Below are positions 51,097-59,935 of a stretch of 64,000 nt of DNA, in pieces. The stretch is from assembly GCA_016714045.1 (NCBI GenBank), contig JADJNY010000006.1, positions 310,001-374,000 on the forward strand, written 5' to 3'. Every line of letters starts with the position of its first letter. Position 1 is the stretch's first letter. A model generated the notes under the pieces. It did no database searches. It was given only the letters and a program-made list of their open reading frames with translations, and was not told the DNA's origin. The position numbers were made by a program, and so were the translations under genes. The stretch comes from Planctomycetota bacterium. GTDB lineage: Bacteria > Planctomycetota > UBA1135 > GCA-002686595.

Positions 51097-52608
51097 TCAC
51101 AGCCCGGCGAACTTGCGCAGTTCCTTGTCGCTCTTCACGAGCGCCTTCTCGAGCGCCTCGACGGCCTTCGTCACCTCGGCCTTCTTCCCGGTCTTCAGCG
51201 CGGCCTGGAAGGCCTCGAGCTTGCCTGCGAGGTCCTTCCCCGGCGCGCCGTCGAGCAGGTAGGACACGACGAGCCCCGCCTCCTGGTAGAGCCGGCTCGA
51301 GCCCGGGATGTCCTTCAGCTCGAGCTTGAACGCGAAGACCTCGTCGAGCTTGCGCAGGCCGCCGGTCTTCTTGACCTCCGTGAACGCGAACGCGCGCATC
51401 GTCCACGGGTCCGCGCCTTCCGCCGCGAGCGGGTCCTTCATGAAGCGCTCGACGTAGGACGCGGCGCCGTAACGCAGCCAGCGCGGGACCTTCTTCTCGG
51501 CCCAGAAGACCGGCGCGAACTCGGGTGCGCCGACCTGCGCTCCGCCCGCGGCCGCGGTCGCGACGCGCTCGCCGATGGCCGCCCACGAGGGATCGATCGC
51601 GTCGATGAAGCTCTGCGCGGCGGCCCAGCGCGCCCAGTAGGGCCCCCACGCCGAGATCTTCGCGTCCTTGCGGTCCCAGTAGCTGACGCCGCAGCCTTGG
51701 AACCGCGCCGGCTTCGTCGACGTGTCGAACAGGAGATCGGCGAAGTACGCGCCGTGCAGCGACGAGAAGCCGTCTGCCTCGGGGAAGAGCGGCGTGTTGC
51801 CCGCGACCTCGTTGTATTGGGCGAGGCTGTTCAACACGACGACGTCGACCTTCGCCTTCGGCGCGCAGCCGAACAGCCGGACGAGCTCGGGGTACGCCTT
51901 CTCCGCGTGCCAGCGCGCGAGGTTGCCGCCGTCCCAGTCGCACGTGGTCGTGATCACGAAGTGGTCGCTCACGAGCTCCCACGGATGTTCGAGCTTCGCG
52001 TGGTACTCGTTGGCCTTCGCCATCTCGACCCACTCGTCGCCGCACTTCCACAGGAGCTTCTCCCACTTGTCGAAGTCCGCGGGAGCGACCCAGCTGTTGT
52101 CGTCGGGGCGGTACTTCGAGCCCGCGGCCTCGAGCTCGGCGTTCCTCTTCGCGCGCTCGATCTCGAAGGGATCCACGAAGGCGCCCTTGTCGTCCTTCGT
52201 CCACCCGAGCTGGAGGAACGGGAGCTCGGCGTCGGGCACCCACTGCTCGCCGAAGCGCGCGAGGCCCTTCGCCTTCATCCGCGCCGTCTCCTCGCGCTTG
52301 TACTTGGCGAGCTCGGTCAGGCTCTCGAACCACTTGCCGTCGTAGAACTGATGGCGCAGGCCCTTGTGCGCAGCTTCGTGCTTCGAGTCGACCTCGAGCA
52401 CCTTGCGCCACGCCTTGCGCGCGTCCTCTTCCTGACCCGCCTTCGAGCTCGCCTCCGCGAGTTCGACGAGCTTCGCGACGTCCTTGCCGGCGGCGGCGAG
52501 CTTGGCTTCGAACCCCGCGTCCTGGACGGCGAGCACCGAAGGCACGAGGGCGAACGCGGGCTCCGCGCGCGGTGAGAGCGCGAGGCACGAGAAGAGCAGG
52601 ACGATCAT
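51097..52608 (-). CDS. Exported protein of unknown function
   Basis: 503 residues. Residues 1-30 hold a signal peptide (IVLLFSCLALSPRAEPAFAL...VQDAG). A TPR-like helix pair follows (about 45-90, KAGQEEDARKAWRKVLEVD and HEAAHKGLRHQFYDGKWF), then a long mixed region with WRKVL and SDHFVITTTCDWDGGNLARWHAEKAYPELVRLFG, a layout I associate with putative peptidase-like exported proteins of Planctomycetota, though no H-E-x-x-H is present. The C-terminus is helical and Lys-rich (ALKTGKKAEVTKAVEALEKAL). Function not assigned. It converges with the third kinase gene. Confidence 0.78.
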   Translation of the reverse strand: MIVLLFSCLALSPRAEPAFALVPSVLAVQDAGFEAKLAAAGKDVAKLVELAEASSKAGQEEDARKAWRKVLEVDSKHEAAHKGLRHQFYDGKWFESLTELAKYKREETARMKAKGLARFGEQWVPDAELPFLQLGWTKDDKGAFVDPFEIERAKRNAELEAAGSKYRPDDNSWVAPADFDKWEKLLWKCGDEWVEMAKANEYHAKLEHPWELVSDHFVITTTCDWDGGNLARWHAEKAYPELVRLFGCAPKAKVDVVVLNSLAQYNEVAGNTPLFPEADGFSSLHGAYFADLLFDTSTKPARFQGCGVSYWDRKDAKISAWGPYWARWAAAQSFIDAIDPSWAAIGERVATAAAGGAQVGAPEFAPVFWAEKKVPRWLRYGAASYVERFMKDPLAAEGADPWTMRAFAFTEVKKTGGLRKLDEVFAFKLELKDIPGSSRLYQEAGLVVSYLLDGAPGKDLAGKLEAFQAALKTGKKAEVTKAVEALEKALVKSDKELRKFAGL

Positions 52609-52887
52609 GGCAAAGGTGAAGGTCCAGGAGACCCGTGGGCGAGTGCGGCCGGTCGGCTGGGAGTCGTGGTGAAGGGCTCGTGAGCGTACCCGATGCCCGC
52701 GGGTTCGAGGCGCGACGCTCGCGGCGAATTCGGGCGCGATGTGTCGCCCGAGACCGCACGAACGACGTGCGTCGAACGGTCTACCGATCCGAAGCTCCCG
52801 TGCGCGTCCACCTCCGGGTCACGGTTCGGCTCGGGCTACGCCGCCGGGCGGATCGTGCCCGCGGTGGATCGCGACCAGGATGGGAGC

Positions 52888-53508
52888 ATGCGCGCGAAGG
52901 AGGCTGGACGGGATCGCGTGGCGAAGCGGCTCCTCGGCTTCGCCTTCCTGGCGCTCGCGAGCTGTGCGAGCTACCGCGGGGCCGAGCTCCCCGAGCGGCG
53001 CCTCGCCGACCTCGAAAGCGCGCCGCGTCTCTCCGCGATCACATACTCGCTGACCGAGGCGGGGGCCGTGCAGTTCCTCGCCGCCGCTCAGAACGTGCCG
53101 CCGACGTCGATCACGACCACGCGCGTCGAGCCCTTGTTCCGCCGGCTCTTCGTCGAGTCCAAGCCGTCGACCGAGCCCGGCCCGGTGCACCTCGACATGT
53201 ACTTCCGCTCGACACCGAACAACCCGGGCGTGACGCTCGTGCTCGCGTTGTTCTTCATCGGCTCGATCGGGATCTTCCCGGCGTACGCGCAGGACGACCT
53301 GTACCTCGAGGTCAAGCTGCGCCGCGACGGCGCCACAGTGAAGCAGTACCTCTACGAGGAGAGCGTGCACACGTGGCTGCACTGGTTCGCGCTGCCGTGG
53401 GCCTTCACCCACGATCCCGAAGAAGTCACGGCGAGCGCCGTCGACCAGATGCTCTTGAACCTCGTGAGCGACCTGCAGCGCGATCGCGCACTGCTCGCGG
53501 TGCCGTGA
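52888..53508 (+). CDS. Putative lipoprotein
   Basis: 206 residues from the ATG at 52888, chosen because it opens a lipoprotein signal (basic start, LLGFAFLALASC) with the lipobox Cys at about residue 26. An in-frame upstream start would give a non-signal extension and is less likely. The mature protein has a beta-rich region and one extra hydrophobic stretch (VTLVLALFFIGSIGIFPAY, about 110-128), then LEVKLRRDGATVKQYLYEE. Probably envelope-associated. No family recognised. Confidence 0.72.
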   Translation: MRAKEAGRDRVAKRLLGFAFLALASCASYRGAELPERRLADLESAPRLSAITYSLTEAGAVQFLAAAQNVPPTSITTTRVEPLFRRLFVESKPSTEPGPVHLDMYFRSTPNNPGVTLVLALFFIGSIGIFPAYAQDDLYLEVKLRRDGATVKQYLYEESVHTWLHWFALPWAFTHDPEEVTASAVDQMLLNLVSDLQRDRALLAVP

Positions 53509-53693
53509 ACGGCCCGCGGCGTGACCGCGTTCGGACGGGTCGAGCGTAAAGCCCGCTGCGGGATCGCGAGCGGAAGGTCCGAGCGTGCGGCACGCAGCGG
53601 GGCCGCGTGTGGCCCCTCCGAGCGTGCCTCCGCGCGGAAAAGTGGTCCTCGGCGTTTGCGCCCGGTTGACGACACGCGTCGCGCAATAAGGGT

Positions 53694-53732
53694 GAAGCCC
53701 GCACCCGGTTCATGAGGCCAGGTGCGGGCTTC
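53694..53732 (-). terminator. Hairpin downstream of the flagellin gene
   Basis: GAAGCCCGCACCCGG pairs with CCAGGTGCGGGCTTC (one mismatch, 9-nt loop) about 85 bp beyond the flagellin stop. Read on the minus strand it is followed by ACCCTTATTG, the more T-rich side, so it most likely ends the flagellin transcript. The rest of the 308-bp gap (53509-53816) shows nothing else. Confidence 0.6.
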
Positions 53733-53816
53733 GAAGATCCGTGCGGAAGTCGATCCAGGAGAGAATCGCCCCTTCCAACCGCGAGTGCGTCCACCACGCC
53801 CTCGCGCGGATCAGTC

Positions 53817-54644
53817 TCAGTTGTTCGGTGTGAGCAGGAGCAGCGCGAGCGCCGGCTGCAGGTTCGCCTGCTGGAGCGCGCTGAGCGAGCTCTGCTGCAG
53901 GATCTGGTGCTTGACGAGCTCCGACGTCTCTTCGGCGATGTCGACGTCGCGGATGCGGCTCTCGGCGGCGCTCAGGTTCTCGCGCGCGATCTGCGTGCTC
54001 GCGTGGACGCTCTCGAGTCGGTTCAGCGTCGCGCCGAGCGATCCGCGCAGCGTCGAGACGCGCTGGACCGCCGTGTCGACGTCCGTGAGCGCGTTCGCGG
54101 CCGTCGTGGTCGTGTTCACGTGCACCGCGCGGACGCCGAGCGCGGTCGAGGACGCCGACGCGAGCGGGATCGCGATCGTCTCGCCCTGTTCGACGCCGAC
54201 TTGGATCGCGAGGCCGTTCGCGGAGCCGTCCAGGAGCTTCCGGCCGTTGAACTCGGTCGAGCGGGACAAGCGGTCGATCTCGGTGACGATCGTCCGCGCC
54301 TCCGTCTCCATCTGCGCGCGGTCCTGGGCGGAGTTCGTCCCGTTGAGCGACTGCACGGCGAGCTCGCGCAAGCGCGTCAGCATCCCATGGACTTCGTTCA
54401 AGGCGCCCTCCGCCGTCTGCGTCAGGCTGATCCCGTCCTGCACGTTGCGCAGCGCCGCGCCGTGCGAGCGGATGCGCGCGCTCATGCGCTCGGCGAGGCC
54501 GAGTCCGGCCGCGTCGTCGGCCGCCGTCGCGATGCGCAGGCCGCTCGCGAGGTGGCGCAGGTTCGACTCGACCTTCCCGGTCGCGGAGCCGAGCCAGCGC
54601 TGCGCCTCGAGCGCGGGCAGGTTCGAGTGGATCACGAGGCTCAT
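53817..54644 (-). CDS. fliC: Flagellin (short type)
   Basis: 275 residues from the ATG at 54644, with GGAG 8 nt upstream. Only the conserved D0/D1 parts are present: N-terminal SLVIHSNLPALEAQRWLG and the SGLRI-type phrase LASGLRIATAADDAAGLGLA, ISLTQTAEGALNEVHGMLTR, and C-terminal ENLSAAESRIRDVDIAEETS, followed by a terminal helix rich in Leu and Gln. The surface-exposed D2/D3 insert is almost missing (about 135-195), giving a thin filament subunit. N- and C-terminal coiled coils polymerise with each other in the filament. No other flagellar gene lies in the window. Confidence 0.92.
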   Translation of the reverse strand: MSLVIHSNLPALEAQRWLGSATGKVESNLRHLASGLRIATAADDAAGLGLAERMSARIRSHGAALRNVQDGISLTQTAEGALNEVHGMLTRLRELAVQSLNGTNSAQDRAQMETEARTIVTEIDRLSRSTEFNGRKLLDGSANGLAIQVGVEQGETIAIPLASASSTALGVRAVHVNTTTTAANALTDVDTAVQRVSTLRGSLGATLNRLESVHASTQIARENLSAAESRIRDVDIAEETSELVKHQILQQSSLSALQQANLQPALALLLLTPNN

Positions 54645-54835
54645 CGGGGGAGCTCCGCGCGGGCACTCGAGTTGGATGCAACGAACCCTCCGGCCGCAGA
54701 GCGCTGCAGCATCCCCACGAGGCACAGTCGAACGGCGCCGCTGCGCCGGGGGGTCCGTTGAGTCTTGGGTGTACGAGGGAGGCGAGGCATGGGGCTGGCT
54801 CGGTACAGGCCTCATCGGAGTTCGAGATCGCCAGA

Positions 54836-54853
54836 CCTGAGATCGATCTCAGG
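54836..54853. promoter_or_regulatory. 18-bp perfect palindrome upstream of flagellin
   Basis: CCTGAGATCGATCTCAGG is its own reverse complement, about 190 bp before the flagellin start, in the 446-bp region (54645-55090) that separates it from a divergent gene. It could be an operator or a terminator-like hairpin. I see no clear sigma-28 or sigma-54 promoter, and no gene, in this region. Confidence 0.5.
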
Positions 54854-55090
54854 ATTTCAGGGCCGCTCGATCCGGAGTGGTGCTGCGTCAGCCGCAATCA
54901 TCTGACTCCAAGTGACTTACGAGGATGACCCAGGGCCCGCCGTGAGCTCGGTTCGAGGCACCGCGGCCGCGCCGGCCCCTGGGACCGGGCCGGGGCGCGG
55001 GCGCGCTGCGCCCTCCCCGCCGGGCGCCCTCCCGCCCGCTCCGCGCGCCGCGCGGGTCGACGCGCTCGGGTATCCTCCCCCGCCTTTCCG

Positions 55091-56146
55091 ATGCCCGTCC
55101 AACCCGCCACGCCCCCGGTCCGGGAGCTCCGCCCGCCCCGGCCCGCGGACGTGCTCCGGCTCCCCGCGGAGACCGCGCCGCGCCTCCTCGTCGTGCTCGA
55201 CACCGAGGAGGAGTTCGATTGGTCGAAGCCGTTCGACCGCGCGAACACGGGCGTCGAGCACATGCGTTCCATCGAGCGCTTCCAGTCCGTCTTCGACGCG
55301 GCCGGCGTGCGCCCCGTCTACGTGATCGACCACCCGATCGCGACGCAACGGACGAGCTCGGAGCCGCTGCGCGCGTTCGCGCGCGAAGGCCGCTGCGAGG
55401 TCGGCGCGCACCTCCATCCGTGGGTGTCGCCGCCGTTCGACGAGGACGTGAACGCGCGCAACTCCTACCCCGGCAACCTGCCGCGCGCGCTCGAGCGCGA
55501 GAAGCTCCTGCGCTTGACCGACTCGATCGAGACGCACCTCGGCGTGCGCCCGCGCTGCTACAAGGCCGGGCGCTACGGCTTCGGCCCGAACACCGCGGCG
55601 ATCCTGGCGGAGCTCGGCTACTCGGTCGACCTCTCGCCGTGCCCGCCGTTCGACTTCGGCGCGGACGGCGGGCCCGACTACCGCGCGTTCCCCGTCGACC
55701 CGTTCTGGCTCGACCGCGAGCGTGCGCTGCTCTCGATCCCCACGACGGGCGCGTTCACGGGTTGGGCGAGCGGCGCCGGGAACGGCCTCTACGCGCTCGC
55801 GACCGCGCCCGCGTTGCGGTTCGCGCGCCTCCCGGGCATCCTCTCGCGCCTCGGCGCCCTGGAGCGGCTCCACCTCTCGCCCGAGGGGTACCGCCCAGAG
55901 CACCACGCGAAGCTCGTGCGCGCCCTGCTCCAGCGGGGCGCGCGCGTCTTCACGTTCGCCCTCCACAGTCCGTCGGTCCTTCCCGGGTGCACGCCGTACG
56001 TGCGCACGGAGGCCGATCTCGAAGCCTTCCTCGATTCCCTCCGCCGCTTCTTCGAGCTCTTCCTCAGCGAGCTCGGCGGCGTGAACCGCACCGCGAGCGA
56101 GCTCCACGCGGAGCTCCTTCACCTCACGAAGACGAAACCCGCTTGA
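55091..56146 (+). CDS. Polysaccharide deacetylase family protein
   Basis: 351 residues. NodB-like barrel: LLVVLDTEEEFDWSKPF (32-48) carries the first acidic metal/catalytic residues, CEVGAHLHPWVSPPF (102-116) the metal-binding H-x-x-H-like His pair, YKAGRYGFGPNTAAILAELG (about 157-176) and FTFALHSPSVLPGCTPYV (about 292-309) the last His. This pattern matches the WalW-type group found in surface-glycan loci. No signal peptide, so it probably acts on a cytoplasmic, lipid-linked glycan. Its stop overlaps the carbamoyltransferase start by 4 bp. Confidence 0.87.
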   Translation: MPVQPATPPVRELRPPRPADVLRLPAETAPRLLVVLDTEEEFDWSKPFDRANTGVEHMRSIERFQSVFDAAGVRPVYVIDHPIATQRTSSEPLRAFAREGRCEVGAHLHPWVSPPFDEDVNARNSYPGNLPRALEREKLLRLTDSIETHLGVRPRCYKAGRYGFGPNTAAILAELGYSVDLSPCPPFDFGADGGPDYRAFPVDPFWLDRERALLSIPTTGAFTGWASGAGNGLYALATAPALRFARLPGILSRLGALERLHLSPEGYRPEHHAKLVRALLQRGARVFTFALHSPSVLPGCTPYVRTEADLEAFLDSLRRFFELFLSELGGVNRTASELHAELLHLTKTKPA

Positions 56147-58020
56147 AGATCCTCGGCCTCTCCCCCCTCGACAAGGACTCCACCGCATCGCTCGTCGAAG
56201 ACGGACGCGTGCTGTTCGCCGCCGGCGAAGAGCGCTTCAACCGCGTCAAGCAGACGAGCGGCTTCCCCGTGAAGGCGATCGAGGCGGCGCTCTCCGCGAC
56301 CGGCACGAACCCCGACCAGATCGACGTCGTCGCGTACCCGTTCCTCGCGGCGGACGACGAAGCGCGCCTGATCCGCGCCGCGATCGCAGCGGACGCCGAC
56401 TTCGCAAAGCACTTCGAGCGCCCCGACACGGAGGCGATGCTCGACGCGGCCGACGCGCGCGTGCCCTACCGCACGCAGCCCGTCCACGGCCTGATCTCGC
56501 CCAACGAGCGCATGTGGAAGAGCGGGATGAAGGAGACCTTCTACCGCGCCGCCGCGCTCCACCCGACGATCGCGCCCGACATGGCGTCGCGCGAGGCGCG
56601 CGCGTGGGCCGAGCGCGCGATCGCGGACCACCAGATGTGGCAGGGCGAGCTCGAAGCCGGCCTCGCGAAGCTCGGCCTCGCGGGCAAGCTGAAGCGCGGC
56701 GAGCACCACCAGTCGCACGCCGCGAACGCCTACCTCGCGAGCGGCTTCGAGCGCGCACTCGTCGTGACGCTCGACGGCTACGGGTCGGGGCTCGCGGGCT
56801 CGATCTCGCTCGGCGAGGGCGGCAAGCTCCGCCGCCTGCACGGCATCCGCTTCCCGCATTCGCTCGGCACCTTCTACGAGATGGTGACGAGCTCGCTCGG
56901 CTTCAGCCCCGACCGCCACGCGGGCAAGATCGTCGGCCTCGCGGCCTACGGCGACCCGAAGGTGCTCTCGGACGTGCTGCTCGCGCGCATCGACCAGCGC
57001 CACGGCGACGTGAAGCTGCTCGAGAACCTGAACGTCTACTTCTCGCGGCACCTGTCGACGCGCTACCCGAAGATCGACCTCGCCGCGGCGTGGCAGCACG
57101 TCCTCGAGGTCGTCGCCACGAACCTCGTCGCGCACTGGATGAAGGAAACGGGCGCCTCGCACGTCGTGCTCTCCGGCGGCGTCACGGCGAACGTGAAGAT
57201 GAACCAGCGCATCCACGCCATCCCCGGCGTGCAGGGCACGTTCGTCTACCCGAACATGGGCGACGGCGGCTGCGGGTCGGGCCTCGCGATGCTGCTCTCG
57301 TGGAAGGGCGGCGTGCAGCCGTCGATTCGCGACGTGTACTGGGGACCGAGCTACACGAACGCGCAGATCCGCGAAGCGCTCGACGCCGCGGGCCTCCGCT
57401 ACGAGCAGCCCAAGAACCTCGCCGCCGAGGTCGCGAAGAAGATCCACGCGGGCGAGGTCGTCGGTCGCTTCGACGGCCGCATGGAGTACGGCCCGCGCGC
57501 GCTCGGCAACCGCTCGATCCTCTACCACGCGAAGGAACCGGGCGTGAACCAGTGGCTCAACCAGCGCCTCGGCCGCACGGAGTTCATGCCGTTCGCCCCG
57601 GTGACGTTGTGGGAGGCGCGCGAGCAGTGCTACGTCGGCATCCGCGGCGCGGAGCACGCGGCGGAGTTCATGACGATGACCTTCGATTGCACGGACTGGA
57701 TGAAGCAACACTGCCCGGCTGCCGTGCACGTCGACGGCACCGCGCGGCCGCAGCTCGTGCAGCGCGACGTCAACCCGGGCTACTACGACGTGCTGAAGGA
57801 GTACGAGAAGCTCTCGGGCCTCCCGTCGCTCATCAACACGAGCTTCAACATGCACGAGGAACCGATCGTGTGCTCGCCGCAGGACGCGATCCGCGCGTTC
57901 CTGCTCGGCCACCTCGACGCCCTCGCGATCGGCCCGTTCTTCGTGCCGAACCCGGCGGCGAAGGCCGAGCACGGCCACGCGAAGCAGTCGAAGCGCGCTC
58001 ACGCGGGCGCGGCGCACTGA
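56143..58020 (+). CDS. NodU/CmcH family carbamoyltransferase
   Basis: 625 residues from a TTG start that overlaps the deacetylase stop (TTGA, 56143-56146); this start is preferred because the protein then opens KILGLSPLDKDSTASLVEDG as relatives do. ASKHA-type N-terminal half: AAGEERFNRVKQTSGFP and the carbamoyl-adenylate site RGEHHQSHAANAYLASGF (about 185-202), VVTLDGYGSG, VVLSGGVTANVKMNQ. The C-terminal domain has GRMEYGPRALGNRSIL (about 446-461) and EFMPFAPVTLWE. It adds carbamoyl groups to sugar or antibiotic hydroxyls using carbamoyl phosphate. Beside a deacetylase and flippase, a surface glycan is the likely acceptor. Confidence 0.9.
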   Translation: MKILGLSPLDKDSTASLVEDGRVLFAAGEERFNRVKQTSGFPVKAIEAALSATGTNPDQIDVVAYPFLAADDEARLIRAAIAADADFAKHFERPDTEAMLDAADARVPYRTQPVHGLISPNERMWKSGMKETFYRAAALHPTIAPDMASREARAWAERAIADHQMWQGELEAGLAKLGLAGKLKRGEHHQSHAANAYLASGFERALVVTLDGYGSGLAGSISLGEGGKLRRLHGIRFPHSLGTFYEMVTSSLGFSPDRHAGKIVGLAAYGDPKVLSDVLLARIDQRHGDVKLLENLNVYFSRHLSTRYPKIDLAAAWQHVLEVVATNLVAHWMKETGASHVVLSGGVTANVKMNQRIHAIPGVQGTFVYPNMGDGGCGSGLAMLLSWKGGVQPSIRDVYWGPSYTNAQIREALDAAGLRYEQPKNLAAEVAKKIHAGEVVGRFDGRMEYGPRALGNRSILYHAKEPGVNQWLNQRLGRTEFMPFAPVTLWEAREQCYVGIRGAEHAAEFMTMTFDCTDWMKQHCPAAVHVDGTARPQLVQRDVNPGYYDVLKEYEKLSGLPSLINTSFNMHEEPIVCSPQDAIRAFLLGHLDALAIGPFFVPNPAAKAEHGHAKQSKRAHAGAAH

Positions 58021-58046
58021 TCGACGCCACCCCCAAGTCATCCCCC

Positions 58047-59925
58047 CTACAACCCCACCACCGCCGCTTCGAGCGCCCGCGCTTCCTCCTCCCGCCCCTC
58101 CACGCGCGCCCGCTCGATCGCCGCGCGAGCACGCTCCATCGCGCGCTCACGATCCGCCGTGTTCGCGCGCAGCACGTCGCCATACCCCTCGAGCGCCTCT
58201 CGCACGCGCCCGACATCGAGCAGCGTCAGCGCGACCCACCGCCGCGCGCCGGGATCACCGGGCCGCGTCTCGAGCGCGCGCTCGAAGTGCGCGAGGGCCT
58301 CGTCGAACCGCCTGCGCGATCGCAGCAGCAGCGCCAGGTTCCCGTTCGCGCCGAAGTGCGCGGGGTCGAGCTCCAACGCGCGCAGAAAGCTCGCCCCCGC
58401 CTCGTCCTCGCGCTTCGTCGCGCTCTGCGCGAGCCCGAGGTTGTAGTGGATGTCCGGAACCCACGGCGCGAGCCGCGCGGCCTCTTCCAGCGCGCCGAGC
58501 GCCTGCGCGGGCTTCCCGCTCGCACCGAGCGCGACACCGAGGTTCCACCACGCCTCCGCGTACAAGGGTTCGAGCTCCGTCGCGCGCCGCAGGTGTCGGA
58601 TCGCGTCGTCGAAGCGCCGCTCCGCCGCGAAGGCCTTGCCGAGGACCTTGTGCGCGACCGGGTTCTCGGGCTCGAGCTCGATCGCGTGCGAGAAGAGCGT
58701 CACGTCGTCGCGCCACAACCGCGCCTGGCGCGTCGTGAGCACGCCGCACGCCGCGAGCGCGACGAGACCGGCGAGGAACGCCGCACGCTCCGCGCGCAGC
58801 CAGCGCGCGAGCTCCGCCCCGCCGAGCACGAGCACGAGCGCGAGCCCGGTGAACGGCAGGTACGCGTACCGATCCGCCATGGACTGGTCGCCGACTTGCA
58901 CGATGCCGAGCACGGGCAGGAGCGTGATCACGAACCACGCGAGCCCCGCGCCGAGCCACGGACGCTCGCGGCGCCAGCGCGCGGCGAAGATCGCGGCGAG
59001 CGCGAGGCCCGCGAGCCCGCACCAGAACGCGACGGTGCCCCACGGCGCGCGCCACGCGTAGTGCGGCGACAGTTCGACCGGCGCGCACGTCTTCGCGACG
59101 TAGCGCGCGAGCGCGGCGACGGCGTTTCCGGCAGCGCTCGACGAACGACGCGCCGCCGGCCTGGTGCATCGCGCCGCCCGCGCGCTGGACGAGCACCGTC
59201 ACGACGCATGACGCGGCCGCGAGCGCGGCGAACGGGGCCTTCTCGAGGAGGAGCGCCGCGATCGGCCGTGGGTTCAGGCCGAGGCGCGCGGGCTCGACGG
59301 ACGGCCACCGCACGCGCGCGAAGGGCCACACGTCGAGCACGAGCAGCACGAGCGGAAAGCTCACGAGCATCGGCTTCGCCAGGAGCCCGAGCGCGAGCAA
59401 CACGAACGTCGCCGCGTACGCGCGCACACCGGGCCGGCGCACGAAGCTCGTCCACGCGTGGAGCGCGAGCACGAAGAAGAGGTGGCTCAGGACGTCCTTG
59501 CGTTCGGCGACCCACGCGACGGACTCGACGTGCAGCGGGTGGAGCGCGAACAGCGCCGCGACGAGCCACGCGACGCCGAAGCGCGCCGTCCAGCGCATCA
59601 CGAGCATGCCGAGCAGTACGGACGCGAGCACGTGCAAGCCGAGCGACACCAAGTGGTGCGCACCCGGAGCGAGCCCGAACAGCTCGACGTCGAGCATGTG
59701 CGACAGCCACGTCAAGGGATGCCAGTTCGCGGCGTCGCCCGACGTGAACGCGTACGCGAAAGCACCGTTCGACAACCCGGCGCGCACCACGGCGTTCTCG
59801 GTGACGTAGATCGCATCGTCCCACCACAGGAAGCCGTTCGAACGAATCGGCGCGTAGGCCGCGACCGTCACGACGGCGAGCGCGATCCAGGCGAGCGTGC
59901 GGGCAGCGCGGGAGGGCGTGCTCAT
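58047..59925 (-). pseudogene. Membrane/TPR (glycosyltransferase-like) protein, one frameshift
   Basis: The ATG at 59925 gives a frame of about 260 residues with a multi-pass N-terminus (LAWIALAVVTVAAYAPI, NWHPLTWLSHMLDVELFGL, ALHPLHVESVAWVAERKDVL) close to the intact gene upstream. At about 59145-59155 the sequence reads TCGTTCGTCG where TCGTCGTCG would keep the frame. After one base is skipped the protein continues (AAGNAVAALARYVAKTCAPV, DRYAYLPFTGLALVLVLGGA), followed by TPR repeats to 58047. Corrected length would be 625 residues. No other damage is seen, so this is a recent mutation or an assembly error. Confidence 0.8.
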
Positions 59926-59935
59926 GGCGCGGTCG

